A DNA stretch of 64,000 bases from CAZDBA01 sp964503615 (GTDB lineage: Bacteria > Planctomycetota > Planctomycetia > Pirellulales > Pirellulaceae). The notes beneath the pieces are model-generated. The model did not search any database and was not told the DNA's origin. It saw only the letters and a program-made list of their open reading frames with translations. Below, piece by piece: positions 26,787 to 35,584 of the stretch (its first letter is position 1; every line of letters starts with the position of its first letter). The position numbers and the translations under genes were made by a program. Location of the stretch: assembly GCA_964503615.1 (NCBI GenBank), contig CAZDBA010000003.1, forward strand, positions 8,089-72,088, read 5' to 3'.

Positions 26787-26835
26787 AGGGTTAGAGGCCA
26801 ATCAAATTGCGTTTTGCTACTTTGTTTGGGCTTTG

Positions 26836-27384
26836 CTACTTGTTGAGTGATTCCAAAGTGGTTGCGATCGCTGCGGCGATTGTTTCTGGTTCGCTCATTC
26901 GGCCGGCTCCTTTGTCTCGGCAACTAAGCCAACCTTCTTCAGGGCCGACGATTTGAACTCCATCTTCGATCAGCTGTTTAACGTTTCGCTGGACGGCGGG
27001 CTTGTCCCACATTTCGCAGTTCATAGCGGGTGCAACGATAACCGGATTGGTAAAGCACAAGTAAAGAGTGCTGAGCAGATCGCTTGCGCTACCTTGAGCC
27101 GCGTTGGACAGGAAATTCGCAGTAGCAGGAGCAACGCACAGCAGGTCAGCTTCTCGCGCTAATTCGATGTGAGCTCCCAGCGGAAACTGCGGATCGAACA
27201 ACTCAGTCACCACGCTTTGCCCTGTTAATGCTGCGAAAGTGGGAGCGCCGACGAACTCGCTTGCGGAAGGAGTCATGACAACGCGCACGCTGTAGTCGTC
27301 TTGAACCAGACGGCTAACTAACATTGCCGTTTTGTATGCCGCGATGCCGCCGGAAACTGCGACGATGATTTTACCACCGGACAT
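26836..27384 (-). CDS. coaC: Phosphopantothenoylcysteine decarboxylase (CoaC, stand-alone)
   Basis: An FMN-dependent enzyme that decarboxylates phosphopantothenoylcysteine to 4'-phosphopantetheine in CoA synthesis. The 182-residue HFCD-fold flavoprotein has VAVSGGIAAYKTA at the N-terminus, the catalytic His in PLGAHIELA, VAPATANFLSNAA and the signature APAMNCEMW. It ends without the CoaB part (see 25395-26009). It lies downstream of rpoZ on the same strand with a 156-bp gap. Confidence 0.94.
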   Translation of the reverse strand: MSGGKIIVAVSGGIAAYKTAMLVSRLVQDDYSVRVVMTPSASEFVGAPTFAALTGQSVVTELFDPQFPLGAHIELAREADLLCVAPATANFLSNAAQGSASDLLSTLYLCFTNPVIVAPAMNCEMWDKPAVQRNVKQLIEDGVQIVGPEEGWLSCRDKGAGRMSEPETIAAAIATTLESLNK

Positions 27385-27540
27385 GGCAACTCTATTGGAA
27401 AGGAACTTAATGGATGACGCCTCGGAGAAGCGTGCTACTTTGAACCAAAAAAAAGCGATACAGCATCAACCTGCAACCGCTTTGCATTTGGGCAAATCGA
27501 ATTGTGTTCGCCAGTTTTCGGTCGCTGGCGACTATTACTT

Positions 27541-27795
27541 TTACAACTGATCGAGGTCGAGCTGAGGAGCGTCCATAAAGTCCTCGACTGTTCTGACTTC
27601 TTCGCTACCGTCGAGATAGATTTTGTCGTGAATGATCTCCTGCAACACGATCGCCATCTTGTCTTCGAGTTTCGAATCGATCAACGGTCGCGCGCCTTGA
27701 TTCAGTTGTACCATTCGTTTTTGAATTAGTGTCGACAGCTTGAATCGACCACCGACTTTACGAACGATTTCTTCGTTTTTCAACTCTTCATACAT
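27541..27795 (-). CDS. rpoZ: DNA-directed RNA polymerase omega subunit
   Basis: An 84-residue small RNA polymerase subunit. The conserved core KVGGRFKLSTLIQKRMVQL, then ARPLI and the helix KMAIVLQEIIHDKI, match omega. It lies 6 bp downstream of the gmk stop, and gmk-rpoZ pairing is widespread in bacteria. The C-terminal tail (VRTVEDFMDAPQLDLDQL) is acidic. Confidence 0.92.
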   Translation of the reverse strand: MYEELKNEEIVRKVGGRFKLSTLIQKRMVQLNQGARPLIDSKLEDKMAIVLQEIIHDKIYLDGSEEVRTVEDFMDAPQLDLDQL

Positions 27796-27801
27796 CTGCG
27801 T

Positions 27802-28446
27802 TTAACTCTCCGCTTTACTTTTGGAATCTTGCTGACAACTTGAGCAGGACTCGTTTAAAATCTGGCAAATCCTCTGAGCCGTTGTGTCGACTTCTTCGTT
27901 GAGAACCTGATATTGGTACAAGTTTTTTACTTCCAGTTCCGAACTTGCAACCTCTAGGCGCCGCTTAATGGCTTCTTCTGTTTCTGTTTTCCGTCCCCGC
28001 AACCTAGCTTCGATTTCATCCAATTCCTGGTAGATGAAAATGGAAATTGCTTCGGGATAATCGGCAATGACTTTTGCTGCTCCGATTACGTCGATCTCTA
28101 AGATTATCCACTTTCCCTCTGCCAGACCAGTGCTAACCGGTTCCAGCAGGGTCCCATATTGGTCGCCTGCTCCAAAAACCTCGGTCGTTTCGAGAAAAGC
28201 TCCCTCTGCCTGAAGCCGAACAAATTCTTCTTCAGTAATAAAGTTGTAATGCCGACCATCAACTTCGTCCGGTCGTTTTGGGCGAGTGGTCGCTGAAACG
28301 CTTAGCTCAAGGGGAAGTGAGCATGTTTCCAGCAACCGTTTTACACAGGTTGACTTGCCAACACCGGATGGGCCGGAAAGGATCAGTAGCTTTCCGCCAT
28401 TTTTAAGTTTTCGTTTTTCCTTTGAGTCGCTCATTTTGACTTCCAT
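27802..28446 (-). CDS. gmk: Guanylate kinase
   Basis: Phosphorylates GMP to GDP with ATP, a step of nucleotide synthesis. The 214-residue protein has the P-loop LSGPSGVGKST (about 23-33), the GMP-binding SVSATTRPKRPDEVDGRHYNF region and the LID segment with REDEAxxR-like arginines (ARLRGRKTETEEAIKRRL). GAGG lies 8 bp before the ATG at 28446; a second ATG four codons later is possible. It sits between yicC and rpoZ, the usual order. Confidence 0.95.
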   Translation of the reverse strand: MEVKMSDSKEKRKLKNGGKLLILSGPSGVGKSTCVKRLLETCSLPLELSVSATTRPKRPDEVDGRHYNFITEEEFVRLQAEGAFLETTEVFGAGDQYGTLLEPVSTGLAEGKWIILEIDVIGAAKVIADYPEAISIFIYQELDEIEARLRGRKTETEEAIKRRLEVASSELEVKNLYQYQVLNEEVDTTAQRICQILNESCSSCQQDSKSKAES

Positions 28447-28479
28447 TTATCGAGCCTCAATCATAGTCAACTGTGTTAA

Positions 28480-29370
28480 CTATTCAACGTTTTGTACCAT
28501 TTCCCGAAGTCGTTCAATCAGGGTTTTGATTTCTACGACGTGCTTTGCAATGACTGCGTGGCTGGCCTTGGAACCAATTGTGTTGGTTTCCCGAAGGATT
28601 TCTTGAATCAGGAAATCCAGTTTTCTTCCGTTGCTCTCCTTGGCGGCCATAATTTCGTCGAATTGGGCGAGGTGACTTCTTAACCGGACAGTTTCTTCAG
28701 CGATGTCTGATCGTTCGGCAAAGATCCCAATTTCTCGAATAATGTCGGCGGGTTGCGATTTGATGTCGAATTTTTCCAGCAGGTTTTGGATGCGGTCTTT
28801 TAGTCGTTTTGAAAACGCCTCCACGACTTCGGGAGCCGAAGCTTCAATTTTGGTCAGGTAGTCGCCCAAAGCACTGCAGTTTAATTTCATGTCGGCCATC
28901 ATCGACTCTCCCTCACGTTTCCGCATGGATGAAAGTTGCTCAAGTGCCTCATTTAAAGCTTTTTCGACAACCGGCCAAAGTGTTTCGGAGTCTACGACCG
29001 ATCCGGATTCTTCCACGACACCGGGCAGGGTTAACAGTTTCGTGATCGGAAACGATTCACGAGGTTGACTTGGATCGGACGAGCTATCAACAGGGGCGTC
29101 GGTCAACTGCTGTTGGTATGCCTGTAGTTGTTCCAGATTAAGTTGAAACGCAGCACTGGAATTGTTGTCGACGCGGATACGTACTGAAACGCTGCCACGC
29201 GTAAGGAACTTGCGAACACGCTCTTCGACTTTGACTTGCAACTCGGCGTCCAAGTCACTGATGATGTTGATTTTTAGATATCGGTTGTTAACCGAACGTA
29301 CTTCGGCGTTGACCTGAATCTGGTTCTCGTGGTGGGCTCCCCGACCATGGCCTGTCATGCTCAGCAGCAA
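28480..29370 (-). CDS. yicC: YicC-family endoribonuclease
   Basis: A 296-residue YicC/YloC protein. It has the N-terminal MLLSMTGHGRG and the NRYLKI block, then the C-terminal DUF1732 domain with EIGIFAERSDIAEETVRLRSHLAQF and GRKLDFLIQEILRETNTIGSKA. E. coli YicC is an RNase linked to turnover of small RNAs, and the fold-conserved Glu/Asp residues are retained. It lies directly upstream of gmk as in many bacteria. Confidence 0.94.
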   Translation of the reverse strand: MLLSMTGHGRGAHHENQIQVNAEVRSVNNRYLKINIISDLDAELQVKVEERVRKFLTRGSVSVRIRVDNNSSAAFQLNLEQLQAYQQQLTDAPVDSSSDPSQPRESFPITKLLTLPGVVEESGSVVDSETLWPVVEKALNEALEQLSSMRKREGESMMADMKLNCSALGDYLTKIEASAPEVVEAFSKRLKDRIQNLLEKFDIKSQPADIIREIGIFAERSDIAEETVRLRSHLAQFDEIMAAKESNGRKLDFLIQEILRETNTIGSKASHAVIAKHVVEIKTLIERLREMVQNVE

Positions 29371-29460
29371 GCTCTTCTCCCTTTGGTGTCATGCAAAATT
29401 GCGGTTTATTGCCGTGCAGGTTCGAAGGTTCGAATAGTCGGCGACTCGCTGACAGAACGT

Positions 29461-30246
29461 CTAATTTCCATCCGTTGATTCGACTTCTATTTCTTCGACC
29501 AATGGATCAACAGCCGACTCGGGCTCAACAAGTCCGGGTTCAACCGATGATTCGGGGTCCACAATACCGGGCTCTGAACCCGGCGCGATTACGGCAGGTT
29601 CTGTGCTTTCAGTTACGGGGTCTTGATCTGGCATCCCTGGGTTGGTTTCTGCAGTTCCAGCTTCGGTGGTGCCAGGCTCTTCAATTGTTGGTGTTTCGAT
29701 CGCCGGACCTTCGATTGTTGGACCTTCGATTGTTGGATCTTCGTTCATTGGATCCGCTTCAGAATTAGGATCAACTTCGCCTCTTGATTCAAAGTCACCT
29801 CCTCCTACAGGTGTTGTGCCATCGGCAGGTGTTTCCAAGCCAGGATTAAAGTCATTTTCGTCGTCTGGATCTTCCGATAGGACGGGATCGGTCTCTTCAG
29901 TGCCAAGCCCCAAGTTAGGGTCTTGCAACTGGGCATCAATTCCACCGTCGGAAGGACCATCTTCTATAAACCCACTGAGTGCCGCGTTTTTTGTGTTTGC
30001 AGTTTGGGGGGCGGCAGGAGGTCTGTTGTAAATACGAATGATCAGTAGGCAGGCGGTCATCCAGATGATCGCTGCAATCACAGTGACTCTCGTGAACACA
30101 TCACCCGCTTTGGCACCAAACGCACTTTGGCCTCCCATACCTCCCAATGCGCCAGTCAGTCCGCCGCCTTTGCCACGCTGGACCAAAATAATCATCATCA
30201 AGAGGATGGAAACGACAGTGGCCACCAAGCCAAGAATGGGTAACAT
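29461..30246 (-). CDS. secG: Preprotein translocase subunit SecG with long acidic tail
   Basis: SecG assists SecYEG during protein export. Residues 1-75 are the canonical two-helix SecG: MLPILGLVATVVSILLMM, then QRGKGGGL and a Gly-rich loop with FGAKAGDVFTRVT, then a second helix. The remaining about 185 residues are unusual: an acidic Pro/Glu/Thr-rich low-complexity tail with repeats such as TIEGPTIEGPAIETPTIEE. Ordinary SecG is 70-130 residues. It lies between tpiA and yicC. Confidence 0.92.
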   Translation of the reverse strand: MLPILGLVATVVSILLMMIILVQRGKGGGLTGALGGMGGQSAFGAKAGDVFTRVTVIAAIIWMTACLLIIRIYNRPPAAPQTANTKNAALSGFIEDGPSDGGIDAQLQDPNLGLGTEETDPVLSEDPDDENDFNPGLETPADGTTPVGGGDFESRGEVDPNSEADPMNEDPTIEGPTIEGPAIETPTIEEPGTTEAGTAETNPGMPDQDPVTESTEPAVIAPGSEPGIVDPESSVEPGLVEPESAVDPLVEEIEVESTDGN

Positions 30247-30337
30247 AGTTTTTACTTTTAAAGTTTTGATTCAGTTAGTTTATGAGCCTGAACGAGTTGT
30301 CCAATGTTTTTGAGTATTCGACAATTGGCTGGATGCT

Positions 30338-31105
30338 CTAAGTCGCCATGCTCGTCGAAGCTGCTGCAATAATCTCCAAAAAGCTGTCTGCTTTTAGAGA
30401 CGCACCGCCAACAAGTGCACCATCGATGTCAGCTTGCCCCATTAGCTCGGCCGCGTTTGCCGGTTTGACGCTGCCACCGTACAAGATTCGGACCAAACTC
30501 GCTGTCTCAGAATTATACTGACTTTCCACCAATTTGCGAAGGTCAGCGTGGACCTCTTGAGCCTGTTCCGGAGAAGCGGTTTTACCCGTTCCGATTGCCC
30601 AAACTGGCTCATAAGCGATTACGGTCTGCCGCATTTGGCTTTCATCCAATCCAGCCAAAGAGCCAGTGAATTGGGCCTTAACGACTTCTGCAGTCTGTCC
30701 AGATTCTCGCTGTTCCAGCAACTCGCCAACGCAAACGACCGGAGTCAAACCGGCCGCCAAAGCGGCATGGACCTTTTTGTTGATCAGTTCGTCCGATTCG
30801 CCGATCACATTTCGCCGCTCGCTGTGTCCCAAAATGACGAACTTGCATCCGACGTCAGACAACATCGCCGTGCTGGTTTCACCGGTAAAAGCGCCACTGG
30901 CTTCGAAATAAACGTCTTGGCCACCGACTTGCACTGATGTTCCCTGTGTAGCTTGAGCAACCGCATCGAGGTAAACGAAGGGTGGGCATACCAGAATATC
31001 TGCTTCCCCTGCTTTCGCGCCATCGGCAATCCCTTTCGCCAAAGCAACAGCCTCTTCACGGCTGGTGTTCATCTTCCAGTTTCCTGCAATCAGGGGAGTT
31101 CTCAT
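30338..31105 (-). CDS. tpiA: Triose-phosphate isomerase
   Basis: Interconverts dihydroxyacetone phosphate and glyceraldehyde 3-phosphate in glycolysis and gluconeogenesis. The 255-residue TIM barrel has NWKMN (catalytic Lys), GHSERR (catalytic His), the active-site loop AYEPVWAIGTGKTAS with the catalytic Glu, and the phosphate-binding YGGSVKPANA and GGASLKADSF. It is the first gene of the run tpiA-secG-yicC-gmk-rpoZ-coaC. Confidence 0.97.
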   Translation of the reverse strand: MRTPLIAGNWKMNTSREEAVALAKGIADGAKAGEADILVCPPFVYLDAVAQATQGTSVQVGGQDVYFEASGAFTGETSTAMLSDVGCKFVILGHSERRNVIGESDELINKKVHAALAAGLTPVVCVGELLEQRESGQTAEVVKAQFTGSLAGLDESQMRQTVIAYEPVWAIGTGKTASPEQAQEVHADLRKLVESQYNSETASLVRILYGGSVKPANAAELMGQADIDGALVGGASLKADSFLEIIAAASTSMAT

Positions 31106-32003
31106 CAGATTTTCCTATCGATGTGGTGAGAGAGTTGCGATCGATTTCGACATCGCTATCGCAGTTTGAGGCTAAAGTCTATCAATTGCTGCTAACAATC
31201 CAAAGACTCAAGAGCAAGTTTGCACTGGTGACAGGCTAGGGGAATAGAGTTGTCGCCAAAGGTTGTTTTAAAGTTGCATTTCTGCCCGTTAGCTGGTCCG
31301 TTGCCAAGGCGACCGGGGCGGGGTTGGTCGTGACTCGATAATGTGAGGCAGGAACTGAAATTCCCGCCCACACGCCATACTTAGACAAAGTGATGCATCG
31401 ATGAGCCAAACGGTTGCAAGGTAAACGATGAAACGTGATTTCTCCGAGCATTGTGATCCTCCTGATCAAACTTGAAGAAACGGAAACGCCAAGTGCAGAC
31501 GGATGCCGGCATTTAGCGTCAAGACGACCTGAATTCAAATGTGTTCAGGCGAAAATCGACGAAAAATTGGCCGAAAGAAAAGTGCTTGGAAGACCTTAAA
31601 ACTTGGAGTTAGTTTTTTGTGAAACGCTGATGTTTTTCCAAACATTAAATACTGAGAATAACTGGCAGAAATTTGCAAGTTTAAAACACTGATTTAAAGG
31701 CACCCGGCAAAGAGTGGTTTCCCTTTGCAAAAATCTCAAACGGTACTATTTGCAGATTCGAAACGAACTGCTCCCGTTTTACTTTGTTCAGCAATCAAAC
31801 GTTGCCCTTCATCGGTGTGAGACCGATGCCATCGCACGATTCAAATGGACAGCACTGCGCTCGTCATGCATTCGTTTCATTGAAACTACTTTTAAAAAGT
31901 TTACATAGCTTGCCACAACACCAGTTTCTTTTCGCCGAATGTGATAATCAAACTATTGCTGATAGCAACTTTAGCTAAATCGAAATTAATCTTCAGATTT
32001 GTA
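31106..32003. other. Gene-free stretch upstream of the RNA gene
   Basis: About 900 bp without a supportable reading frame, AT-rich in its second half. Frames of 60-100 codons occur on both strands but show no family resemblance or ribosome binding site. It presumably contains the tpiA operon promoter (minus strand) near 31106-31250. Confidence 0.5.
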
Positions 32004-32032
32004 TTGACCCGTTTTTTGGCTTTCCCTAATCT
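32004..32032 (+). promoter_or_regulatory. Strong sigma70-like promoter of the RNA gene
   Basis: TTGACC (32004-32009), a 17-bp spacer, then TAATCT (32027-32032). The predicted start is about 32039. No open reading frame follows before the terminator at 32226-32262. Confidence 0.65.
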
Positions 32033-32038
32033 GCGTCC

Positions 32039-32262
32039 TCATTGGTTGAGTCAAGGATGACTCGAACCAAAAGAGCAAACAAACGGTTTGAATGGTGAGT
32101 CGGCGACTAAGGCACGGAAGTCAAGGTTGCTAACAATATAACACCACTCGGGCCAAGGAGACGACTCCGGCAAGGATGCTAGAGTCGAACCCGTCCAATC
32201 GCTCTCGGACTACTGAGGTGTTCTTAGCCCCCCTGGGACCCAAAGTGCCGAGGGCTTTTTTT
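32039..32262 (+). ncRNA. Candidate structured small RNA, about 225 nt, family not recognised
   Basis: Bounded by a consensus promoter and a T7-ended terminator, without coding potential. Visible structure: a near-perfect 5' hairpin (32042-32053 with 32058-32070, one bulged G); a small CAAAC/GTTTG hairpin (32078-32090 region); long-range pairing of CTAAG-CAC (32107-32115) with GTG-CTTAG (32218-32227 region), enclosing the central part; and a GGAG-CTCC hairpin inside GCC-GGC at 32152-32171. It fits none of tRNA, tmRNA, SRP RNA, RNase P or the common riboswitches that I compared. Options are a 6S-like or regulatory sRNA, or a transcription-attenuating leader of the M20 gene at 32391. Confidence 0.6.
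32226..32262 (+). terminator. Rho-independent terminator of the RNA gene
   Basis: The arms AGCCC (32226-32230) and GGGCT (32252-32256) flank a loop containing TGGGACCCA, and seven Ts follow directly. The M20 gene starts 129 bp further on. Confidence 0.75.
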
Positions 32263-32390
32263 ATGCGCTCACTTCATTTAACTCGTCGGCCAGCGATTAG
32301 TATTAAAATCGTGTACAATCGGCAACCGCTTTCGCACAGCTCGAAAGATCACAACCCCGTACGAAACAATTTCAAACTATCAACGAGCCG

Positions 32391-33584
32391 ATGACACAAA
32401 AATTTTGCGATTTGATTGAAGAAGCCGCGCAACACAAGCAGTGGATTATCGACCTTCGCCGACGCATCCACCAACATCCCGAATTGATGTATGAAGAAGT
32501 GGAAACCAGCAAGTTGATTCAGTCGACTTTGTCAGAGATCGGTGTCGGTTTCAAATCTGGTTTGGCCGAAACCGGTGTGCTTGCCTCAATTGGATCCGGA
32601 AACGGCCCCTGCGTCGCTTTGCGAGCCGACATGGACGCGTTGCCAATTCACGAACAAGCCGACGTCGATTTCCCAAGCCAAATCGACGGTAAAATGCACG
32701 CATGCGGACACGATTGCCACGTTGCCATGCTGTTGGGGGCGGCAAAGATCTTGAAGGCTCACGAGTCCGAAATTTCGGGAACGGTAAAGCTGCTCTTTCA
32801 GCCGGCCGAAGAAGGCGGGGCAGGTGGCAAACGGATGACCGACGAAGGTGCACTTCAAAATCCGGACGTGCAACGGATCTTTGGATTGCATGTTTGGCCC
32901 ATCGTTCCGACAGGAACGATCACCAGCCGCGCAGGTACATTCCTTGCTGCTACGACCTCGTTCGAGATCACAGTTACTGGCAAAGGGGGGCATGCTGCGA
33001 TGCCTCACTATACGATTGACCCCGTCGCGACCTCGGCCAAGATCGTTAACGATGCCCAAACGATTGTGTCTCGTGAAAACGATCCTTTGACACCGCTGGT
33101 CGTCAGCTTTACCGCCGTCAATGGTGGTGAAGCGTTTAATGTGATCCCGGCATCAGTAACCCTTCGCGGCACAATCCGTTCACTTTCGACTGAGCATCTG
33201 AATTGGGCCAAGGACCGTTTGGTGGCGGTGGCTGACGCAATTGCACAAGCAAATCGTTGCGAAACCACCGTAGAGTTTCGAGGAAACGATTATCCTGCAA
33301 CGGTTGTCGATGCGGAACTCTGGGATTTCACCAAGCGAATTTGGTCTGAGTGCCACGAGGAAGAAGCGAGTATCGAGTCCGCGCCTGTAATGGGCGGCGA
33401 AGATTTTGCTTTTTATACTGAGCGGGTCCCGGGTTGCTTTGTGGGATTGGGAATTCGCAACGAAGCGATCGGGGCAACTTTTAACGTGCATCATCCCCAG
33501 TTCAAGGTCGACGAAGACGTTCTGCCGGTAGGTTCCGCGCTGCACACCGCTTTTGCATTTCAATCGTTAGCAGAACTCGCCTAA
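32391..33584 (+). CDS. M20-family amidohydrolase (N-acyl amino acid / hippurate hydrolase type)
   Basis: A 397-residue metallopeptidase-fold enzyme that hydrolyses an N-acyl or amide bond. It has RRRIHQHPELMYEE at the start, ALRADMDALPI, the metal ligands CGHDCHVAMLLGAA (His and Cys), QPAEEGGAGGKRM (Glu pair) and GGEDFAFYTERVPG near the end, with a lid domain in between (about 185-300). This is the subfamily of aminoacylase, hippuricase and indole-acetyl-amino acid hydrolase. The exact substrate is open. No strong ribosome binding site was seen. It is convergent with dprA. Confidence 0.93.
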   Translation: MTQKFCDLIEEAAQHKQWIIDLRRRIHQHPELMYEEVETSKLIQSTLSEIGVGFKSGLAETGVLASIGSGNGPCVALRADMDALPIHEQADVDFPSQIDGKMHACGHDCHVAMLLGAAKILKAHESEISGTVKLLFQPAEEGGAGGKRMTDEGALQNPDVQRIFGLHVWPIVPTGTITSRAGTFLAATTSFEITVTGKGGHAAMPHYTIDPVATSAKIVNDAQTIVSRENDPLTPLVVSFTAVNGGEAFNVIPASVTLRGTIRSLSTEHLNWAKDRLVAVADAIAQANRCETTVEFRGNDYPATVVDAELWDFTKRIWSECHEEEASIESAPVMGGEDFAFYTERVPGCFVGLGIRNEAIGATFNVHHPQFKVDEDVLPVGSALHTAFAFQSLAELA

Positions 33585-33585
33585 T

Positions 33586-34740
33586 TCAGATCCTTGCGAC
33601 TGTGGTTCCGCTTAGCCTTTTGATCAGCTTGCGCATTTCCAGCACGCTGACGGTGGAAAGTACACGTTGGGCGGGCAAACCGGTTCGGTCAATAACCTCA
33701 TCGATCTGAGTTGAATTAACGCCGATTGCGTTAAGAATTTTCGATTCCTGGTCGGTTAGCTTTAGCTCGCCGGGGTGGCGAACCGTAGTTTGCTGGTCGG
33801 ATGAACCGATGCGAGCAGGCTTGGCAAGCGGTCCTAGTTCTTGCAGTACGTCGTCCACGTTCTCGATCAGCGTAGCACCGTCACGAATCAACCGATGGCA
33901 TCCGCGCGACATGCGACTGTTGATCTGCCCCGGCACCGCGAACACTTCGCGTCCTTGCTCGTTTGCCAAGCGAGCCGAGATCAATGCGCCGCTGCGATGA
34001 GCCGCTTCGACGACGATCACTCCCAAGCACATCCCAGTCACGATTCGATTTCGTTGCGGAAACGCGTGGCTCTTGGGCGGATGTTTCGGATGAAATTCGG
34101 ATAGCACGGCGCCTTGTTGCACAATCTCCTTCGCCAGTTTTTCGTGTTCCGATGGATAGACGTTCAGCACGCCGGAGCCCAGTACGGCCACCGTCCGACC
34201 ACCGGCGCGTAACGCGCCCAAGTGCGCAGCCGCGTCGATACCGCGAGCAAGTCCAGAGACCACAGTGAATCCCGCCATAGCCAGCGAGCGCGCCAACGAT
34301 TCGGCCACCGTCGTCCCGTAATGCGAAGCATGACGACTGCCCACGATCGCAATCGACAACGAATCTTCCGGTTGCAAACGTCCCCGCGAATACAGAATAT
34401 TGGGTGGGTCGTGGATCTCTTTTAGCAAGTCGGGATAAGCGTCATCGCTGCGTGAGAGGATATCAATTTGATTTTCATCGCAGAGTCGTTGAAGTTCGTC
34501 GATGTCAACCGTTTTATTGGCATCGGAAATCTGTTGAGCAAGTTTCGAACCGATCCCTTGCACTTGCAGCAGATGGGCTTGGTCAGCCCGCAGCACTTTT
34601 TCCGCATCGCCAAACGTTGATAAAAGATTTTGAAAAGCTCGCGGGCCCACGCCAGGTACCAAGCTCAAACGAATCGCCGCATGCTTCGAAGCTTGTTTTG
34701 CTTCGTCCGACACAGCAGGCGGTTTCGATTCGGATTCCAT
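33586..34740 (-). CDS. dprA: DNA-processing protein DprA
   Basis: DprA binds incoming single-stranded DNA and loads RecA during natural transformation. From ATG 34740 the protein has 384 residues. Order: an N-terminal HhH/SAM-like region (LSLVPGVGPRAFQNLL), the Rossmann-fold domain with VGSRHASHYG, VVSGLARGIDAAAH, VLGSGVLNVYPSEH, FPQRNRIVTG and GREVFAVPGQI, and a C-terminal winged-helix DML1-like domain (about 315-384). A longer start at 34812 is in frame. Other competence genes are not in the window. Confidence 0.95.
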   Translation of the reverse strand: MESESKPPAVSDEAKQASKHAAIRLSLVPGVGPRAFQNLLSTFGDAEKVLRADQAHLLQVQGIGSKLAQQISDANKTVDIDELQRLCDENQIDILSRSDDAYPDLLKEIHDPPNILYSRGRLQPEDSLSIAIVGSRHASHYGTTVAESLARSLAMAGFTVVSGLARGIDAAAHLGALRAGGRTVAVLGSGVLNVYPSEHEKLAKEIVQQGAVLSEFHPKHPPKSHAFPQRNRIVTGMCLGVIVVEAAHRSGALISARLANEQGREVFAVPGQINSRMSRGCHRLIRDGATLIENVDDVLQELGPLAKPARIGSSDQQTTVRHPGELKLTDQESKILNAIGVNSTQIDEVIDRTGLPAQRVLSTVSVLEMRKLIKRLSGTTVARI

Positions 34741-35011
34741 CAGCGCGTTCTCTTTGGAGTCTCGTGCGAGTGAGCCTAATTCTACAACGTCCAGAAACAG
34801 GTTGAGAAGCATGTGATTGGAACTTTTTGTTTCGAAATTGTTCAGAATGCAATGTTTTTACTCTTCCTACCTCCAACTGGATTCTCTAGCTGATTCAAGA
34901 ATTTGTCAGTGAAAACATCTTTTTTGTCATCGGTCTGTCACAGATCAACACCGGAGGTGTACTGCCTGTGAATCAAGTTACGGTTCACGGCAATACAAAA
35001 TAAACAAATCA

Positions 35012-35470
35012 ATGAGATTCAAAATGGCAACTTCATCTGCTCGTTCCAACCCATACGCTTCACCAAAAACAAAAAAGGTTGACGTTCGCCTATTCAGTAT
35101 GAAACAAATCGGTATCGCTTCGTTTCTGGGAAGTGCCTTGGCTGGCATGACGCTTGTGTCAATCAACAATTTTCGATTGGGGAAATCGTTGTTGGCGTTC
35201 CTTTCTATAGTGATCGGCATCGCCATTTTTGGGATCGTCTTTGCCGTCGGCATGGTGCTCCCCTTGCCAGGAGTGATTTACGGTGCCGTCCAAATGGCAG
35301 CCTCTGTGGGGATCGCAAAGACAATGTTTGAAAAACAATACGAAGAAAACCAAGCAGAAAACATCCCGAACGAGAGCGGTTGGGTTGTTGGTGGTGTTAC
35401 CGTAGCCTGGATTGCGGTAATCGCAGCGGCGATTTACACGATTCTCACGTACATGGAAATTTTTAGTTAG
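35012..35470 (+). CDS. Small membrane protein of unknown function
   Basis: A 152-residue protein (148 from the second ATG at 35024). A polar N-terminus contains NPYASP, a short motif common at the start of planctomycete membrane proteins. Four hydrophobic helices follow (about 32-55, 60-85, 88-105 and 125-150). No family is recognised. Its neighbours, dprA and tatD, give no functional hint. Confidence 0.7.
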   Translation: MRFKMATSSARSNPYASPKTKKVDVRLFSMKQIGIASFLGSALAGMTLVSINNFRLGKSLLAFLSIVIGIAIFGIVFAVGMVLPLPGVIYGAVQMAASVGIAKTMFEKQYEENQAENIPNESGWVVGGVTVAWIAVIAAAIYTILTYMEIFS

Positions 35471-35584
35471 TATGACTCCTCAAAAACATGACTCCTCAAA
35501 AATCGGTGGAGTCTGTTCGGTTTGGCTTTTACTGCGAAAAAAAGCTCCCTTTGAAATTTGGAGATACGTCCCTAAAACAGGGCA

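Noticed and set aside
31236..31538. 100-codon minus-strand reading frame in the gene-free region
   Set aside because: No homology, no ribosome binding site, and composition like the surrounding non-coding sequence.
32180..32200. T-arm-like GGTTCGACTC on the minus strand, suggesting a tRNA or tmRNA
   Set aside because: The flanking 5-bp stems do not pair, no acceptor stem or CCA end is present, and the promoter and terminator run on the opposite strand.
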